NCBI RefSeq assembly: GCF_005233875.1
Contig: NZ_SZPZ01000001.1
Location: 1,674,001-1,738,000, forward strand
Origin: Kribbella jiaozuonensis
GTDB taxonomy: Bacteria; Actinomycetota; Actinomycetes; Propionibacteriales; Kribbellaceae
Direction of reading: 5' to 3'
DNA: 64,000 nucleotides
Part shown: piece after piece, positions 34,392-43,073 of the stretch
Layout: each line of letters opens with the position of its first letter
Numbering within the stretch: the stretch's first letter is position 1
Notes under the pieces: generated by a model
Seen by the model: only the letters and a program-made list of their open reading frames with translations
The model's database searches: none
Told to the model about the DNA's origin: nothing
Made by a program: the position numbers and the translations under genes

Positions 34392-35366
34392 ATGGCTGTG
34401 CCTGTCGTGTACGTGGATGTGCCGCCCGCGCTCGAAGCCGAACTCTTCGGCGACGGGCTGGAGCAGGGGCTGAGGGGGATCGGGAGACTCGTCCGCAGGG
34501 GTGACGGTGTCGGCAGGTTGCAGGCGGATGTACTCGTCACAGGCTGGGGGTCGGAGCCGTTGCCCGAGCGGCTCGCGCCGGAGGACAACCTGCGGCTCGT
34601 CGTGCACAGCGCGGGGACGATCCGGTCGCTGGTGCCACAGGCCTTGTTGTCTCGCGGCGTGCGGGCCAGCCAGGCGTCTGCGGGGATGGCGCAGTCCGTC
34701 GCCGAGTTGGCGCTGTACATGACGATCTCCCGGCTGCGTGACCTGGACCGGATCGACCGGGTGATGGCCGGCGCGCATGACTGGCGTGGAGCCGACTTCG
34801 GTCTGGCGCGGACGCTCGCCGATTCCACTGTGGGAGTCATCGGCGCCAGCCGGGTCGGACGGGCATATCTCCAGCTCAGCGTGGCCGCGGGCTCCGAAGT
34901 GCTCGTCTACGACCCTTACCTGGATGAGCAGGAAGCCAAGAGGCTCGGGGCCAGATTGGTCCCGCTCGAGACGCTGCTCGGCCAGTCGACCGTCGTGGCC
35001 CTGCACGCGCCGGTACGCCGGGAGACCAGGCACATGCTCGACGCCCCGAGGTTGGCGCTGATCCCGGACGGAGGTGTCGTCGTCAACACGGCACGCTCCG
35101 CCCTCGTCGACACCGACGCCTTGCTGGCCGAGGTTCGCAGCGGGCGGCTGAGCGCTGCGCTCGACGTGTTCGACGACGAGCCGCTACCGCTCGACTCGGA
35201 GTGGTGGCAGTTGCCGAACGTCCTCCTGACCCCGCACCTCGGAGCCCGGACCTGGCACTCGCGGCGAGCTCAGGGATCGATTGCCGTCGACGAGGTCCGG
35301 CGCTACCTGACCGGACGCGACCTGCGCCACGAGGTACTCCCGGAGACGTACGACCTGATGGCCTGA
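34392..35366 (+). CDS. D-isomer-specific 2-hydroxyacid dehydrogenase
   Basis: A 324-residue NAD(P)-dependent dehydrogenase. The cofactor domain opens VIGASRVGR at 149-157, and the catalytic triad is visible as Arg235 (NTARS), Glu263 (DDEP) and His282 (TPHLG). The glycine motif is G-x5-G rather than GxGxxG because a serine replaces the second glycine. AGAGGG precedes the ATG. It likely reduces or oxidises a 2-keto or 2-hydroxy sugar acid from the adjoining uptake operon. Confidence 0.88.
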   Translation: MAVPVVYVDVPPALEAELFGDGLEQGLRGIGRLVRRGDGVGRLQADVLVTGWGSEPLPERLAPEDNLRLVVHSAGTIRSLVPQALLSRGVRASQASAGMAQSVAELALYMTISRLRDLDRIDRVMAGAHDWRGADFGLARTLADSTVGVIGASRVGRAYLQLSVAAGSEVLVYDPYLDEQEAKRLGARLVPLETLLGQSTVVALHAPVRRETRHMLDAPRLALIPDGGVVVNTARSALVDTDALLAEVRSGRLSAALDVFDDEPLPLDSEWWQLPNVLLTPHLGARTWHSRRAQGSIAVDEVRRYLTGRDLRHEVLPETYDLMA

Positions 35367-35401
35367 GCAGCTTCTCGTTTCAGAGAGATGACTCGGGTAT
35401 T

Positions 35402-35445
35402 GCGAAACGATACTAGAAACGCTTACCGTGTCGGGAAGCGTTTAC
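35402..35445. promoter_or_regulatory. Cluster of LacI-like operator sites before the ABC operon
   Basis: Three degenerate copies of the upstream palindrome occur: GCGAAACGATAC (35402-35413), AGAAACGCTTAC (35415-35426) and GGAAGCGTTTAC (35434-35445). AAACGCTT in the second and AAGCGTTT in the third form an inverted pair. They lie 43-86 bases before the binding-protein ATG and are candidate sites for the LacI protein at the end of this operon. Confidence 0.5.
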
Positions 35446-35487
35446 CGGACCGCTGAGGCGGTCGCCGACAGGAAGTGGTGAAGAGTG

Positions 35488-36780
35488 ATGCAGCGAGGAC
35501 TGAAGGTCGCGGCGTCCGCGGCCGTGGCCATCGCGATGGCCGCGATCGCCGGGTGTTCCTCCGGTGGTGACACGGCAGCCGAAGGTCAGGACCCGGCGAC
35601 CGCGACCGGCACCCTGCGGGTCGTCGTCCCGAACTTCCCGGCGAACAACGAAGGCCAGGCCGTCTTCCAGGGGATCGTCGACATCTTCCACAAGACGTAC
35701 CCGCAGATGAAGGTCGAGCCGGACTTCGTGCCGTACGACAACCTCAACGAGAAGATCTCGACCTCGCTCGCGGCCGGCAAGAACTACGACGTGGTCAGCG
35801 CCGGAATCGGCTGGGTGCAACCGTTGGCCGACCTGGGAGCGATCCAGTCGCTGACGAAGCTCGGCGTGAAGACCGAGGACCTGGAGAAGTCGGTGTACCC
35901 GGCCTTCGTTCCCCCGATGAAGTACAACGACGAGTTGTACGCCGTACCGATCGTGGCGAACCCGCGATTGCTTGCCTACAGCAAGAGTGCGTTCGCCGCG
36001 GCGGGCCTGGATCCGAACAAGGCACCGCAGTCGCTGACCGAGCTCCGCGAGGACGCGAAGAAGCTGACCACGCGCGACGCCAAGGGCCAGATCACCCGGA
36101 CCGGCTTCGACTTCTGGGCACCGGCGAGCAACTATCGCCAGCAGTTCGTCGCGTTCATGGGCGCGAAGGGCGGTCAGATGTTCACGCCGGACGGTCAGCC
36201 CGCCTTCAACGGTCAGGCCGGGATCGACGCCCTGCAACTGATCCACGACATGGTCGGCGTCGACAAGTCCTCGACATACGGTTATCAGAACTCCGCGAAG
36301 ACCGCGCTGGTGACGACCGGTGAGGCCGCGATGGGCTTCGCCAGCCCGTACGTCGACTGCTCGACCAAAGGCCAGGGCATCGGCGCGAAGTGCAAGGACC
36401 TCGTCTACTTCAACCTGAAGGACGCCAAGGAGGTCATGTACGTCGGTGGCCGGGTCGCCTCCGTCGGTGACGGGACGAAGTACCCGCAGGCGGCGCTGGC
36501 GTTCATCCGAGCGATGCAGGACCCGACGTCGCAGGAGGCGATCTCGAAGCTGGACGTCGGCGTACCGATCAGCAGCAACGCCGGTGACAGCGCCTTCGTG
36601 AAGTCGAACCCGGCCGGATCGTTCGCCTGGAAGAACCTGGACAAGTCGGTCTTCGAGTACGGCGGCGCCACGTTCCTCGACTTCCGGGCCAAGTTCGGTC
36701 CGTCGCTCGACGAGGTGATCCTCGGACGCAAGTCGCCGCAGGACGTCCTCAAGGAACTCGACACCTTGGCGCGCAAATGA
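35488..36780 (+). CDS. ABC transporter sugar-binding lipoprotein
   Basis: A 430-residue family 1 solute-binding protein with an N-terminal signal and a lipobox ending at Cys23 (AAIAGC). It should capture a saccharide, perhaps a uronate-containing one given the DUF2264 gene downstream. The ATG at 35488 follows a GAAG-rich ribosome site. Its stop overlaps the next ATG, giving a coupled binding protein-permease-permease-DUF2264 order. Confidence 0.93.
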   Translation: MQRGLKVAASAAVAIAMAAIAGCSSGGDTAAEGQDPATATGTLRVVVPNFPANNEGQAVFQGIVDIFHKTYPQMKVEPDFVPYDNLNEKISTSLAAGKNYDVVSAGIGWVQPLADLGAIQSLTKLGVKTEDLEKSVYPAFVPPMKYNDELYAVPIVANPRLLAYSKSAFAAAGLDPNKAPQSLTELREDAKKLTTRDAKGQITRTGFDFWAPASNYRQQFVAFMGAKGGQMFTPDGQPAFNGQAGIDALQLIHDMVGVDKSSTYGYQNSAKTALVTTGEAAMGFASPYVDCSTKGQGIGAKCKDLVYFNLKDAKEVMYVGGRVASVGDGTKYPQAALAFIRAMQDPTSQEAISKLDVGVPISSNAGDSAFVKSNPAGSFAWKNLDKSVFEYGGATFLDFRAKFGPSLDEVILGRKSPQDVLKELDTLARK

Positions 36781-37715
36781 CCACCGAGACACTTGAACGA
36801 CCGGTCGTCGCCGCGGCCACGCGACCGTCCCGGCGCCGTCGGGGCGGCGTCGAGCGGGCCAAGGCACGCGCCGGGTGGCTCCTGCTCGCACCCTCCTTGG
36901 TCCACTCGGTGATCTTCATCGCGATCCCCGGTGTGATGGCGGTCTACCTCAGCTTCACCAATGCCAGGGTGGCGGGGCAGGGGGACTGGATCGGGCTGAA
37001 GAACTACCTGGATCTCTTCCAGGACGCGCAGTTCCTCAACGCGGTCAAGAACACGCTGCTGTACACGATCGCGGTCGTCCCGGTTGCGATGGCGTTGTCG
37101 CTGGCCGTTGCGCTGGGCCTCAATCAGAAGATCCCTGCCCGCGGGCTGTTCCGGACGCTGTTCTACATTCCGGTGGTCACCTCGACGGTCGCTGTCGCGG
37201 CGGTGTGGCTGTGGATCTACAACCCGGCCGCGGGCCTCGGCAACCAGGTTCTCGCGTTCTTCGGCCTGGCGAGATCAGGCTGGCTGACCGATCCCGACGT
37301 CGCATTGCCGGCGTTGATGCTGGTCGGTATCTGGCAAGGGCTCGGCGCGAAGATGATCATCTACCTGGCCGCGCTGCAGAGCATCTCGCCGGACCTCATC
37401 GAGGCAGCGACGCTTGACGGAGCTTCCAAGTGGCAGACGTTCTGGAACGTCACCTGGCCGGGCCTCGCGCCGGTGCACTTCTTCGTCCTGGTGACCTCGA
37501 TCGCGGGATCGTTCCAGGTGTTCGACCTCATCTACGTGACCACCGGCGGCGGACCCGCGAACGCCACCAACGTGCTGACCTTCGACATCTTCACCAACGC
37601 GTTCGAGCGGCTGCACATCGGCTATGCCTCCGCGGAGACCGTCATCATGCTGGTCTTCGTCGGCATCCTGATCAGCCTCGGCCGCCTGAGCCTGCGCAAC
37701 CGGGAGGACCTATGA
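36777..37715 (+). CDS. ABC sugar-type permease, MalF-like
   Basis: A 312-residue permease with a basic N-terminus (PSRRRRGG), six predicted helices, EAA loop IEAATLDGAS and the TTGGGPANAT segment. The start overlaps the binding-protein stop (ATGA) and its stop overlaps the next start. It is one half of the membrane channel. Confidence 0.93.
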   Translation: MTTETLERPVVAAATRPSRRRRGGVERAKARAGWLLLAPSLVHSVIFIAIPGVMAVYLSFTNARVAGQGDWIGLKNYLDLFQDAQFLNAVKNTLLYTIAVVPVAMALSLAVALGLNQKIPARGLFRTLFYIPVVTSTVAVAAVWLWIYNPAAGLGNQVLAFFGLARSGWLTDPDVALPALMLVGIWQGLGAKMIIYLAALQSISPDLIEAATLDGASKWQTFWNVTWPGLAPVHFFVLVTSIAGSFQVFDLIYVTTGGGPANATNVLTFDIFTNAFERLHIGYASAETVIMLVFVGILISLGRLSLRNREDL

Positions 37716-38608
37716 GCAGCGCCGCGGTGACAACGGGCCGGTCGGCCCGCAGCATCTCACCGGCCAAGGTGCTGCTGGTTGTGGTGCTGGCCGTTGCGGG
37801 CTTCCTGATGGTCGTGCCGTTCATCTGGATGATCCTCACCTCGTTCAAGAACCTCAACGAGGTGAACGGGTTCTCCTGGCTGCCCGACCGGATCGAGTGG
37901 CGCAACTACGTGGACGCGCTCAAGGCAGCGCCGTTCCTGACGTACTTCCGCAACAGCATCATCGTCGTGGTCGGGCAGACCATCCCGGTGCTCGCGTTCT
38001 GTACGGCGGCCGGGTACGCGCTGGCGCAGTTGCCGATCCGCGGCCGCAAGGGCATCCTCAACTACTTCATCGTCCTGCTGATCGTCCCGTTCCAGGTGCT
38101 GATCGTTCCGCTGTTCCTCGTGGTACGGCGGATCCCGCTGGCAGGCGGCAACGACATCCTCGGCAACGGCGGCACCGGGTGGCTGAACACCTGGGCGGCG
38201 CTGATCGTCCCGTTCGTCTCCGCGCCGCTGTACACGTTCCTGGCCAGGCAGTTCTTCGTCTCGCTGCCGGCCGAGCTGGCCGACGCCGCCCGGGTGGACG
38301 GGGTGTCGGAGATCGGCATCTTCTTCCGGATCATGGCGCCGTTGGCTGCTCCGGCGTTCGTGACCATCACACTGTTCAATGTCGAGTCCGCCTGGAACGG
38401 ATTCATCTGGCCGCTGGTGGCCACGAGCTCGGAGAGCCTGCGCCCACTACAGTTCGGTCTCGCGACGTTCGCCCAGGGCCAGGGCAACGTGCAGTGGCCG
38501 TTCCTGATGGCGATGTCCGCTTTGGCCACGCTGCCGATGATCCTGCTGTTCGTCCTCGGTCAGCGCTACTTCATCGCCGGTATGGCGACTTCGGGGATCA
38601 AGGGATGA
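37712..38608 (+). CDS. ABC sugar-type permease, MalG-like
   Basis: A 298-residue permease with six predicted helices, EAA loop ADAARVDGVS and the C-terminal GMATSGIKG. It completes the importer with the 36777-37715 product; the ATPase gene is elsewhere. The DUF2264 gene starts 31 bases downstream after AAAGG. Confidence 0.93.
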   Translation: MSSAAVTTGRSARSISPAKVLLVVVLAVAGFLMVVPFIWMILTSFKNLNEVNGFSWLPDRIEWRNYVDALKAAPFLTYFRNSIIVVVGQTIPVLAFCTAAGYALAQLPIRGRKGILNYFIVLLIVPFQVLIVPLFLVVRRIPLAGGNDILGNGGTGWLNTWAALIVPFVSAPLYTFLARQFFVSLPAELADAARVDGVSEIGIFFRIMAPLAAPAFVTITLFNVESAWNGFIWPLVATSSESLRPLQFGLATFAQGQGNVQWPFLMAMSALATLPMILLFVLGQRYFIAGMATSGIKG

Positions 38609-38639
38609 TCCCGACCCGCTTTCTGACGAAAGGTTCTCG

Positions 38640-40604
38640 ATGAAGCCCGTACTGCCTCCGCTGCAGGTCTCCGGACCGCTCGCGTCGGTGCTGCCCGCCG
38701 AGGATCGCACGCTGAGCCCGTACTCCGGTCTGACCCGCGACCACTGGATCGCGGTCGCCGACCACCTGCTGGCCTCGGCCGACGCCTACCGTTCGCCTGC
38801 GGGCGCGCGGATCAACTTCCCCGGCCGCCCGTCCCAGCAAGGAACCGCGACCGACGGGCTGGAAGGGTTCGCCCGGACGTTCCTGCTGGCCGCGTTCCTG
38901 CATGCCGGCGGAGCGGACCGCAACGGACATCTGCAGAAGTACGTCGACGGGCTGATCGCCGGCACCCGGACGATCGGTGCCGACGACAACGAGTCGTGGC
39001 CGGTCGTCGGGCACATCGGACGCGACGGGCAGCCGCACGTCGAGGCCGCCGGGATCGCGCTCGGTCTCCATCTCACCAAGGACGACACCTGGGGCAGGCT
39101 CAAGCCCGACGAACAGGACCGGCTGGCCGACTGGTTCCGCGCCACCATCGAACAGGAACCCTCGCCGAACAACTGGTACCTGTTCCCCGCGACGATCGCG
39201 AGCTTCCTCGAGGGCGTCGGCCGGGCCGATGACCAGACCCGGTACGTGATCGACCGCGCGCTCGGCCTGATCGAGGTCTGGTACCGCGGACAGGGCTGGT
39301 ACTCCGACGGCGCCGGCGACGCCTTCGACCACTACATCGGCTGGGCCTTGCACCTGTACCCGGTCCTGCACGCCCGCCTGCGCGGCATCCGCGAACTCGA
39401 ACAGCGCTACGGCGATCGGCTGGAGGAGTTCCTGCAGTCCTTCGCCCGGACGTTCGATCGCAACGGCGCACCGCTGTACTACGGGCGAAGCATGACCTAT
39501 CGCACCGCGACTCTCGCGGCGGTCGCCCTCGGCGAAGCGGTCGGCCGTACCCCGCTGAGCCCCGGGCAGACCCGCCGGATCTTGTCGGGCGGCCTGCGGT
39601 ACTTCGTCGAACGCGGCTCGATCACCGACAACGGCGTACTGTCCCTCGGCTGGCACCGAGAACACCTGCCGACGATCCAGCGGTACTCCGGGCCCGGTTC
39701 GCCGTACTGGGCGTCGAAAGGGTTCCTCGCGTTGATGCTTCCGGCGGATCATCCGGTGTGGACTTCGGAGGAGACGGCCCTCGCGACCGACACCGAGGAT
39801 CAGGTGCAGGCACTCGACATCGGGCTGCTGATCCAGAACACCGCGGCCGACGGCCTCGTCAGGGTGCACAACCACGGCAGCGATCACCTCAAGCCGGACG
39901 CCGCCGACGCGGGCGCTCCTGATCCGCTGTACGCGCGGTTCGGGTACTCCACCCGGACCGGGCCGACCTCGTTGCACGACCCGGCCGACAACGACATCCA
40001 AGTACGCATCAGACGCGTCTGGAGCGCTCGCCGAAAGATCCACACGGTCGCATCCGGTCCGAACTGGATCGCCTCCTGGCACGCGCCGAGGTTCCCGCGG
40101 CTCTCGCCGTGGGAGGCCAGCGACACCGCCGACGGCGGACCGGTCCTGCCGTCGGCACGGATCGAGAGCCTCACCGCGGCGCGTGGAGCTCAGGAGGTGC
40201 GAATCCACCGGCTCATCTGGATTCCACCGTCGCTCCCGCTGCGGATCAGTGGGTGGGCGGTGGCGGGATCACGCCCGAGTGACTTCGAGGTCGCGGCGGA
40301 CGGCCTCGCCGTGGATGTCGAGGCCGGCGGTCTCCGGTCGGGTCTCGTCGGCCTGCACGGCTGGACCTCCGCGGGTACGTCGAGCGCGTCGTACGGAACG
40401 GCGTACGGCGAGTGGGCCGTCGTTCCCGAGTTGCTGTCGACGACGTCGCCGACGGACACGATCTATGTCGCCGGCGCCACGCTGAGCGGCGTACCTGTGG
40501 AAAACGTTGCCACTGCCGCCGTCGACGGCGCTGTCGTCACGATCGACTGGGGTGACGAACGACAGGCGTTCGACCTGGGCGCAATCTTTGCCGGAATCAG
40601 GTAG
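38640..40604 (+). CDS. DUF2264 family protein, probable polysaccharide-degrading enzyme
   Basis: A 654-residue cytoplasmic protein (no signal peptide) matching the DUF2264 pattern: LTRDHWIAVADHLLASADAY near residue 30, NNWYLFPATIASFL around 180, WYSDGAGDAFDHYIGWALH around 220, and a beta-rich C-terminal half. The helical N-terminal part suggests an alpha/alpha toroid as in lyases and unsaturated glucuronyl hydrolases; that is inference. It sits between the permease and LacI genes, so it probably processes the imported oligosaccharide. Confidence 0.75.
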   Translation: MKPVLPPLQVSGPLASVLPAEDRTLSPYSGLTRDHWIAVADHLLASADAYRSPAGARINFPGRPSQQGTATDGLEGFARTFLLAAFLHAGGADRNGHLQKYVDGLIAGTRTIGADDNESWPVVGHIGRDGQPHVEAAGIALGLHLTKDDTWGRLKPDEQDRLADWFRATIEQEPSPNNWYLFPATIASFLEGVGRADDQTRYVIDRALGLIEVWYRGQGWYSDGAGDAFDHYIGWALHLYPVLHARLRGIRELEQRYGDRLEEFLQSFARTFDRNGAPLYYGRSMTYRTATLAAVALGEAVGRTPLSPGQTRRILSGGLRYFVERGSITDNGVLSLGWHREHLPTIQRYSGPGSPYWASKGFLALMLPADHPVWTSEETALATDTEDQVQALDIGLLIQNTAADGLVRVHNHGSDHLKPDAADAGAPDPLYARFGYSTRTGPTSLHDPADNDIQVRIRRVWSARRKIHTVASGPNWIASWHAPRFPRLSPWEASDTADGGPVLPSARIESLTAARGAQEVRIHRLIWIPPSLPLRISGWAVAGSRPSDFEVAADGLAVDVEAGGLRSGLVGLHGWTSAGTSSASYGTAYGEWAVVPELLSTTSPTDTIYVAGATLSGVPVENVATAAVDGAVVTIDWGDERQAFDLGAIFAGIR

Positions 40605-40613
40605 AAGTAGTCG

Positions 40614-41699
40614 ATGACCGAGATCGAGGGAACGCCCCGCCGCAGTGGGCCGTCGCTGCGTGACGTGGCCCGGCGTGCCCAGGTCTCGGTCGCCACCGCG
40701 TCGCGGGCTCTGACCAGTGACTACCCGGTCGCCGAAGCGACCCGGGCCAAGGTCCTGCAGGCGGTGGAGGAGCTGCACTACGTCGTCCCGGCGAGGCCGG
40801 CGAAACGCAGTACCGCCACGTCTCTCATCGCGATGGTGGTGTCGGACGTCGTGTCGCCGCTGCGCAGCCATGTCGCTGCCGGTGTCGCCGAGGCCGCAGG
40901 CGACTACGGACGGCTCAGCTCCGTGTACATCACCGGCGGTGAGCTGCAGCGCGAAGAGGCGGTGTTCGCCTGGCTCGAGGAGCAGGACGATGTCGAGGCG
41001 GTCATCTTGGTCGGCGGCGTCGAAGTCACCGAGGAGTACGAGCACCGGATGGCCGCCCATGCGAGGGCGTTGCACGCGCGTGGGTCCCAGCTCGTGCTCT
41101 GCGGTCGGCCACCGCTCGCGGCCGGCGTGCCCGCTCTCGTGGTCGAGTACGACAACCGTGGCGGGGCATACGCCGCGACGAGCCATCTGCTGTCGATGGG
41201 ACACCGCCGGATCCTGACGTTGACCGGTCCGGAACGATCCACGACGACGATCGGGCGAGTTGAGGGATACCTGCGGGCACACGAGGACTTCGGCGTGGTC
41301 GTCGATCCGTCGTTGCGGATCGCGTGCAGTGCCGATCGAAGTGGCGGGTTCCAAGGGTGTCAGCAGGCGCTCGACCAGGGGCTGGAGTTCACCGCGATCT
41401 TCGCGCACAACGATGTCATGGCGTCCGGGGCTCTTGCCGCGCTGCGTGAGAAGGGCCTCGGCGTGCCCGACGACGTCTCGCTGGTCGGCTACGACAACAT
41501 CCCGGTCGCGCAGGAGCTGTGGCCGCCGCTCACGACCGTCTACATGCCGCACGAGGAGATGGGCAAGGCCGCCGTCCGCCTCGCCATGGAGCGCCCCGCT
41601 CCAGGATCCGGTCGCGAACGCCAACTCCTCGGCACCCACATCGTCATCCGTACGTCGGTGCGGCCGCTGCTCTCGACCGAGCGCCAAGCCGACTACTAG
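40614..41699 (+). CDS. LacI-family transcriptional regulator
   Basis: A 361-residue repressor with the helix-turn-helix at residues 14-45 (SLRDVARRAQVSVATASRAL) and a periplasmic-binding-protein-like sensor domain (AIFAHNDVMASGAL, LVGYDNIPVA). It starts 9 bases after the DUF2264 gene and so is co-transcribed with the transporter. The operators at 34353 and 35402-35445 are its likely targets, giving negative feedback. Confidence 0.92.
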   Translation: MTEIEGTPRRSGPSLRDVARRAQVSVATASRALTSDYPVAEATRAKVLQAVEELHYVVPARPAKRSTATSLIAMVVSDVVSPLRSHVAAGVAEAAGDYGRLSSVYITGGELQREEAVFAWLEEQDDVEAVILVGGVEVTEEYEHRMAAHARALHARGSQLVLCGRPPLAAGVPALVVEYDNRGGAYAATSHLLSMGHRRILTLTGPERSTTTIGRVEGYLRAHEDFGVVVDPSLRIACSADRSGGFQGCQQALDQGLEFTAIFAHNDVMASGALAALREKGLGVPDDVSLVGYDNIPVAQELWPPLTTVYMPHEEMGKAAVRLAMERPAPGSGRERQLLGTHIVIRTSVRPLLSTERQADY

Positions 41700-41854
41700 G
41701 ACCGGCCGGCAACCCCGCTCGGCGGTTCCGGCTAGCAGGCAGGGCGGTACTCCTGTTAGCGGGCCTATCGGCTGGGTGCTCACGTCGACGACAACACCGC
41801 CTGTCGGGAGCGATGCTTCGAGGGTGTAGTCCCGACGTCCCGAGAGGTATCGAG

Positions 41855-42466
41855 ATGAGACGCCGTACCCACCGCCGTCAGGTGTATCCGCTCGTGTGGA
41901 GTGTCTTGTGCGGCTTGATCGTCGTACTGGGCCTGATGGCGGGACTGTTCCTGGTGTCGACTGATGTGTTGTTCGTACTTCTGTTCATCGGCGCCATGAT
42001 CGGAGCGACCGTAGCGAGCAGTCGCTGGTCCAAGGCGAGAGACACGACGCGTGCCGCCAAGGCGTGGAAGGCAGTTGGCACCGTGGCCACGGTGATCGCG
42101 GTCATGCTGGCGTCTGCGGGATATGCCGTCCTGCTGGGGCCTGCGGGACCGTTCTTGCTGGTCATACTCGGTGCAGCGTCGCCACCTGCGATGCGGTGGT
42201 TCGGACGTAGGCTCGGGCACCTGCCCGGTAGACGCCGCAGCGGTGCGCTGACGACGGCCGAGCTGTGCAGGCACTGGCAGGACAGCTACGAGGCCCTCCG
42301 GCAGGCGACCACGGCGGCCGCCCGGCTGCGCATCGTCGAAGCCCGACAGCATTACCTGGACGAGCTCGAACGCCGCGATCCCCATGGGCTCAACGCCTGG
42401 TTGAGCCGGAACGCCAGCGCCGCAGGCGATCCCAGCCGGTTCCTGACCGGCGGAGATCCTCACTAG
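41855..42466 (+). CDS. Hypothetical membrane protein
   Basis: A 203-residue protein I do not recognise. After a basic start (MRRRTHRRQ) it has two closely spaced hydrophobic helices (about 13-55), a short basic loop, one or two more (about 75-108), and a soluble helical C-terminal half of about 90 residues rich in Arg, Glu and Ala. GAGAGG precedes the ATG. It ends 7 bases before the DedA gene and may share its transcript. Confidence 0.6.
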   Translation: MRRRTHRRQVYPLVWSVLCGLIVVLGLMAGLFLVSTDVLFVLLFIGAMIGATVASSRWSKARDTTRAAKAWKAVGTVATVIAVMLASAGYAVLLGPAGPFLLVILGAASPPAMRWFGRRLGHLPGRRRSGALTTAELCRHWQDSYEALRQATTAAARLRIVEARQHYLDELERRDPHGLNAWLSRNASAAGDPSRFLTGGDPH

Positions 42467-42473
42467 GGTCAGA

Positions 42474-43073
42474 GTGCTCGGATTCCTGCAGCAACTCGGT
42501 GCGCAGCTCGGGGCGTGGTTCTACGTCATCGCAGGCGGCCTTGCCTGCGCGGAGGCCGCGATCATGGCCGGGCTGGTCCTGCCCGGGGAGACCGCCTTGG
42601 TGGTAGCCGGGTTCGCCGCCCATCAGGGCTGGATCTCCCTGTGGCCGATGGTGGCGGTGGCCATCGGGTCGGCCGCCCTCGGCGACAGCGTGGGCTATGA
42701 GGTCGGTCGCCGTCTCGGACCGAGGCTGCGCTCGTCTGCGTTGGGCCGCCGGGTCGGAGGCGATCGATGGAGCCGTGCCGATGCCTTCCTTCGCCGGTAC
42801 GGCGGACGCGCGGTCCTGCTCGGCCGGTTCACCGCCGGCCTGCGGGCCCTGATGCCGGGCCTGGCCGGCATGGCCCGGATGTCCTACCTGCGCACTTTCC
42901 TGCCGTGGAACCTGGCCGGCGCCGTGGTCTGGGGCGCTGGTTGTGTCCTGCTCGGCTACGCCTTCTCTGCCTCGCTGTCGAAACTGGACCGCGTCATCAC
43001 CTACGTACCGCTGGCTCTGATCGCCGTGGCAGCCGTCGCTATCGTCCTGCATGTGCGGAAGAAGCGTGCCTGA
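42474..43073 (+). CDS. DedA-family membrane protein
   Basis: A 199-residue DedA/SNARE-associated family protein. The motif LPGETALVVAGFAA near 37-50, the F-TAGLRALMPGLAGMARM block with the conserved Arg and Gly, and a basic C-terminus are all present. Family members act as phospholipid (undecaprenyl phosphate or phosphatidylethanolamine) flippases or in membrane homeostasis. The GTG start is at 42474. It overlaps the convergent MFS gene by 35 bases. Confidence 0.87.
   Translation: MLGFLQQLGAQLGAWFYVIAGGLACAEAAIMAGLVLPGETALVVAGFAAHQGWISLWPMVAVAIGSAALGDSVGYEVGRRLGPRLRSSALGRRVGGDRWSRADAFLRRYGGRAVLLGRFTAGLRALMPGLAGMARMSYLRTFLPWNLAGAVVWGAGCVLLGYAFSASLSKLDRVITYVPLALIAVAAVAIVLHVRKKRA

Noticed and set aside
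38598..40208. 536-residue minus-strand frame opposite the DUF2264 gene
   Set aside because: It is antisense to a coding frame with good start, spacing and family pattern, and the product is Arg/Gly/Val low-complexity sequence.
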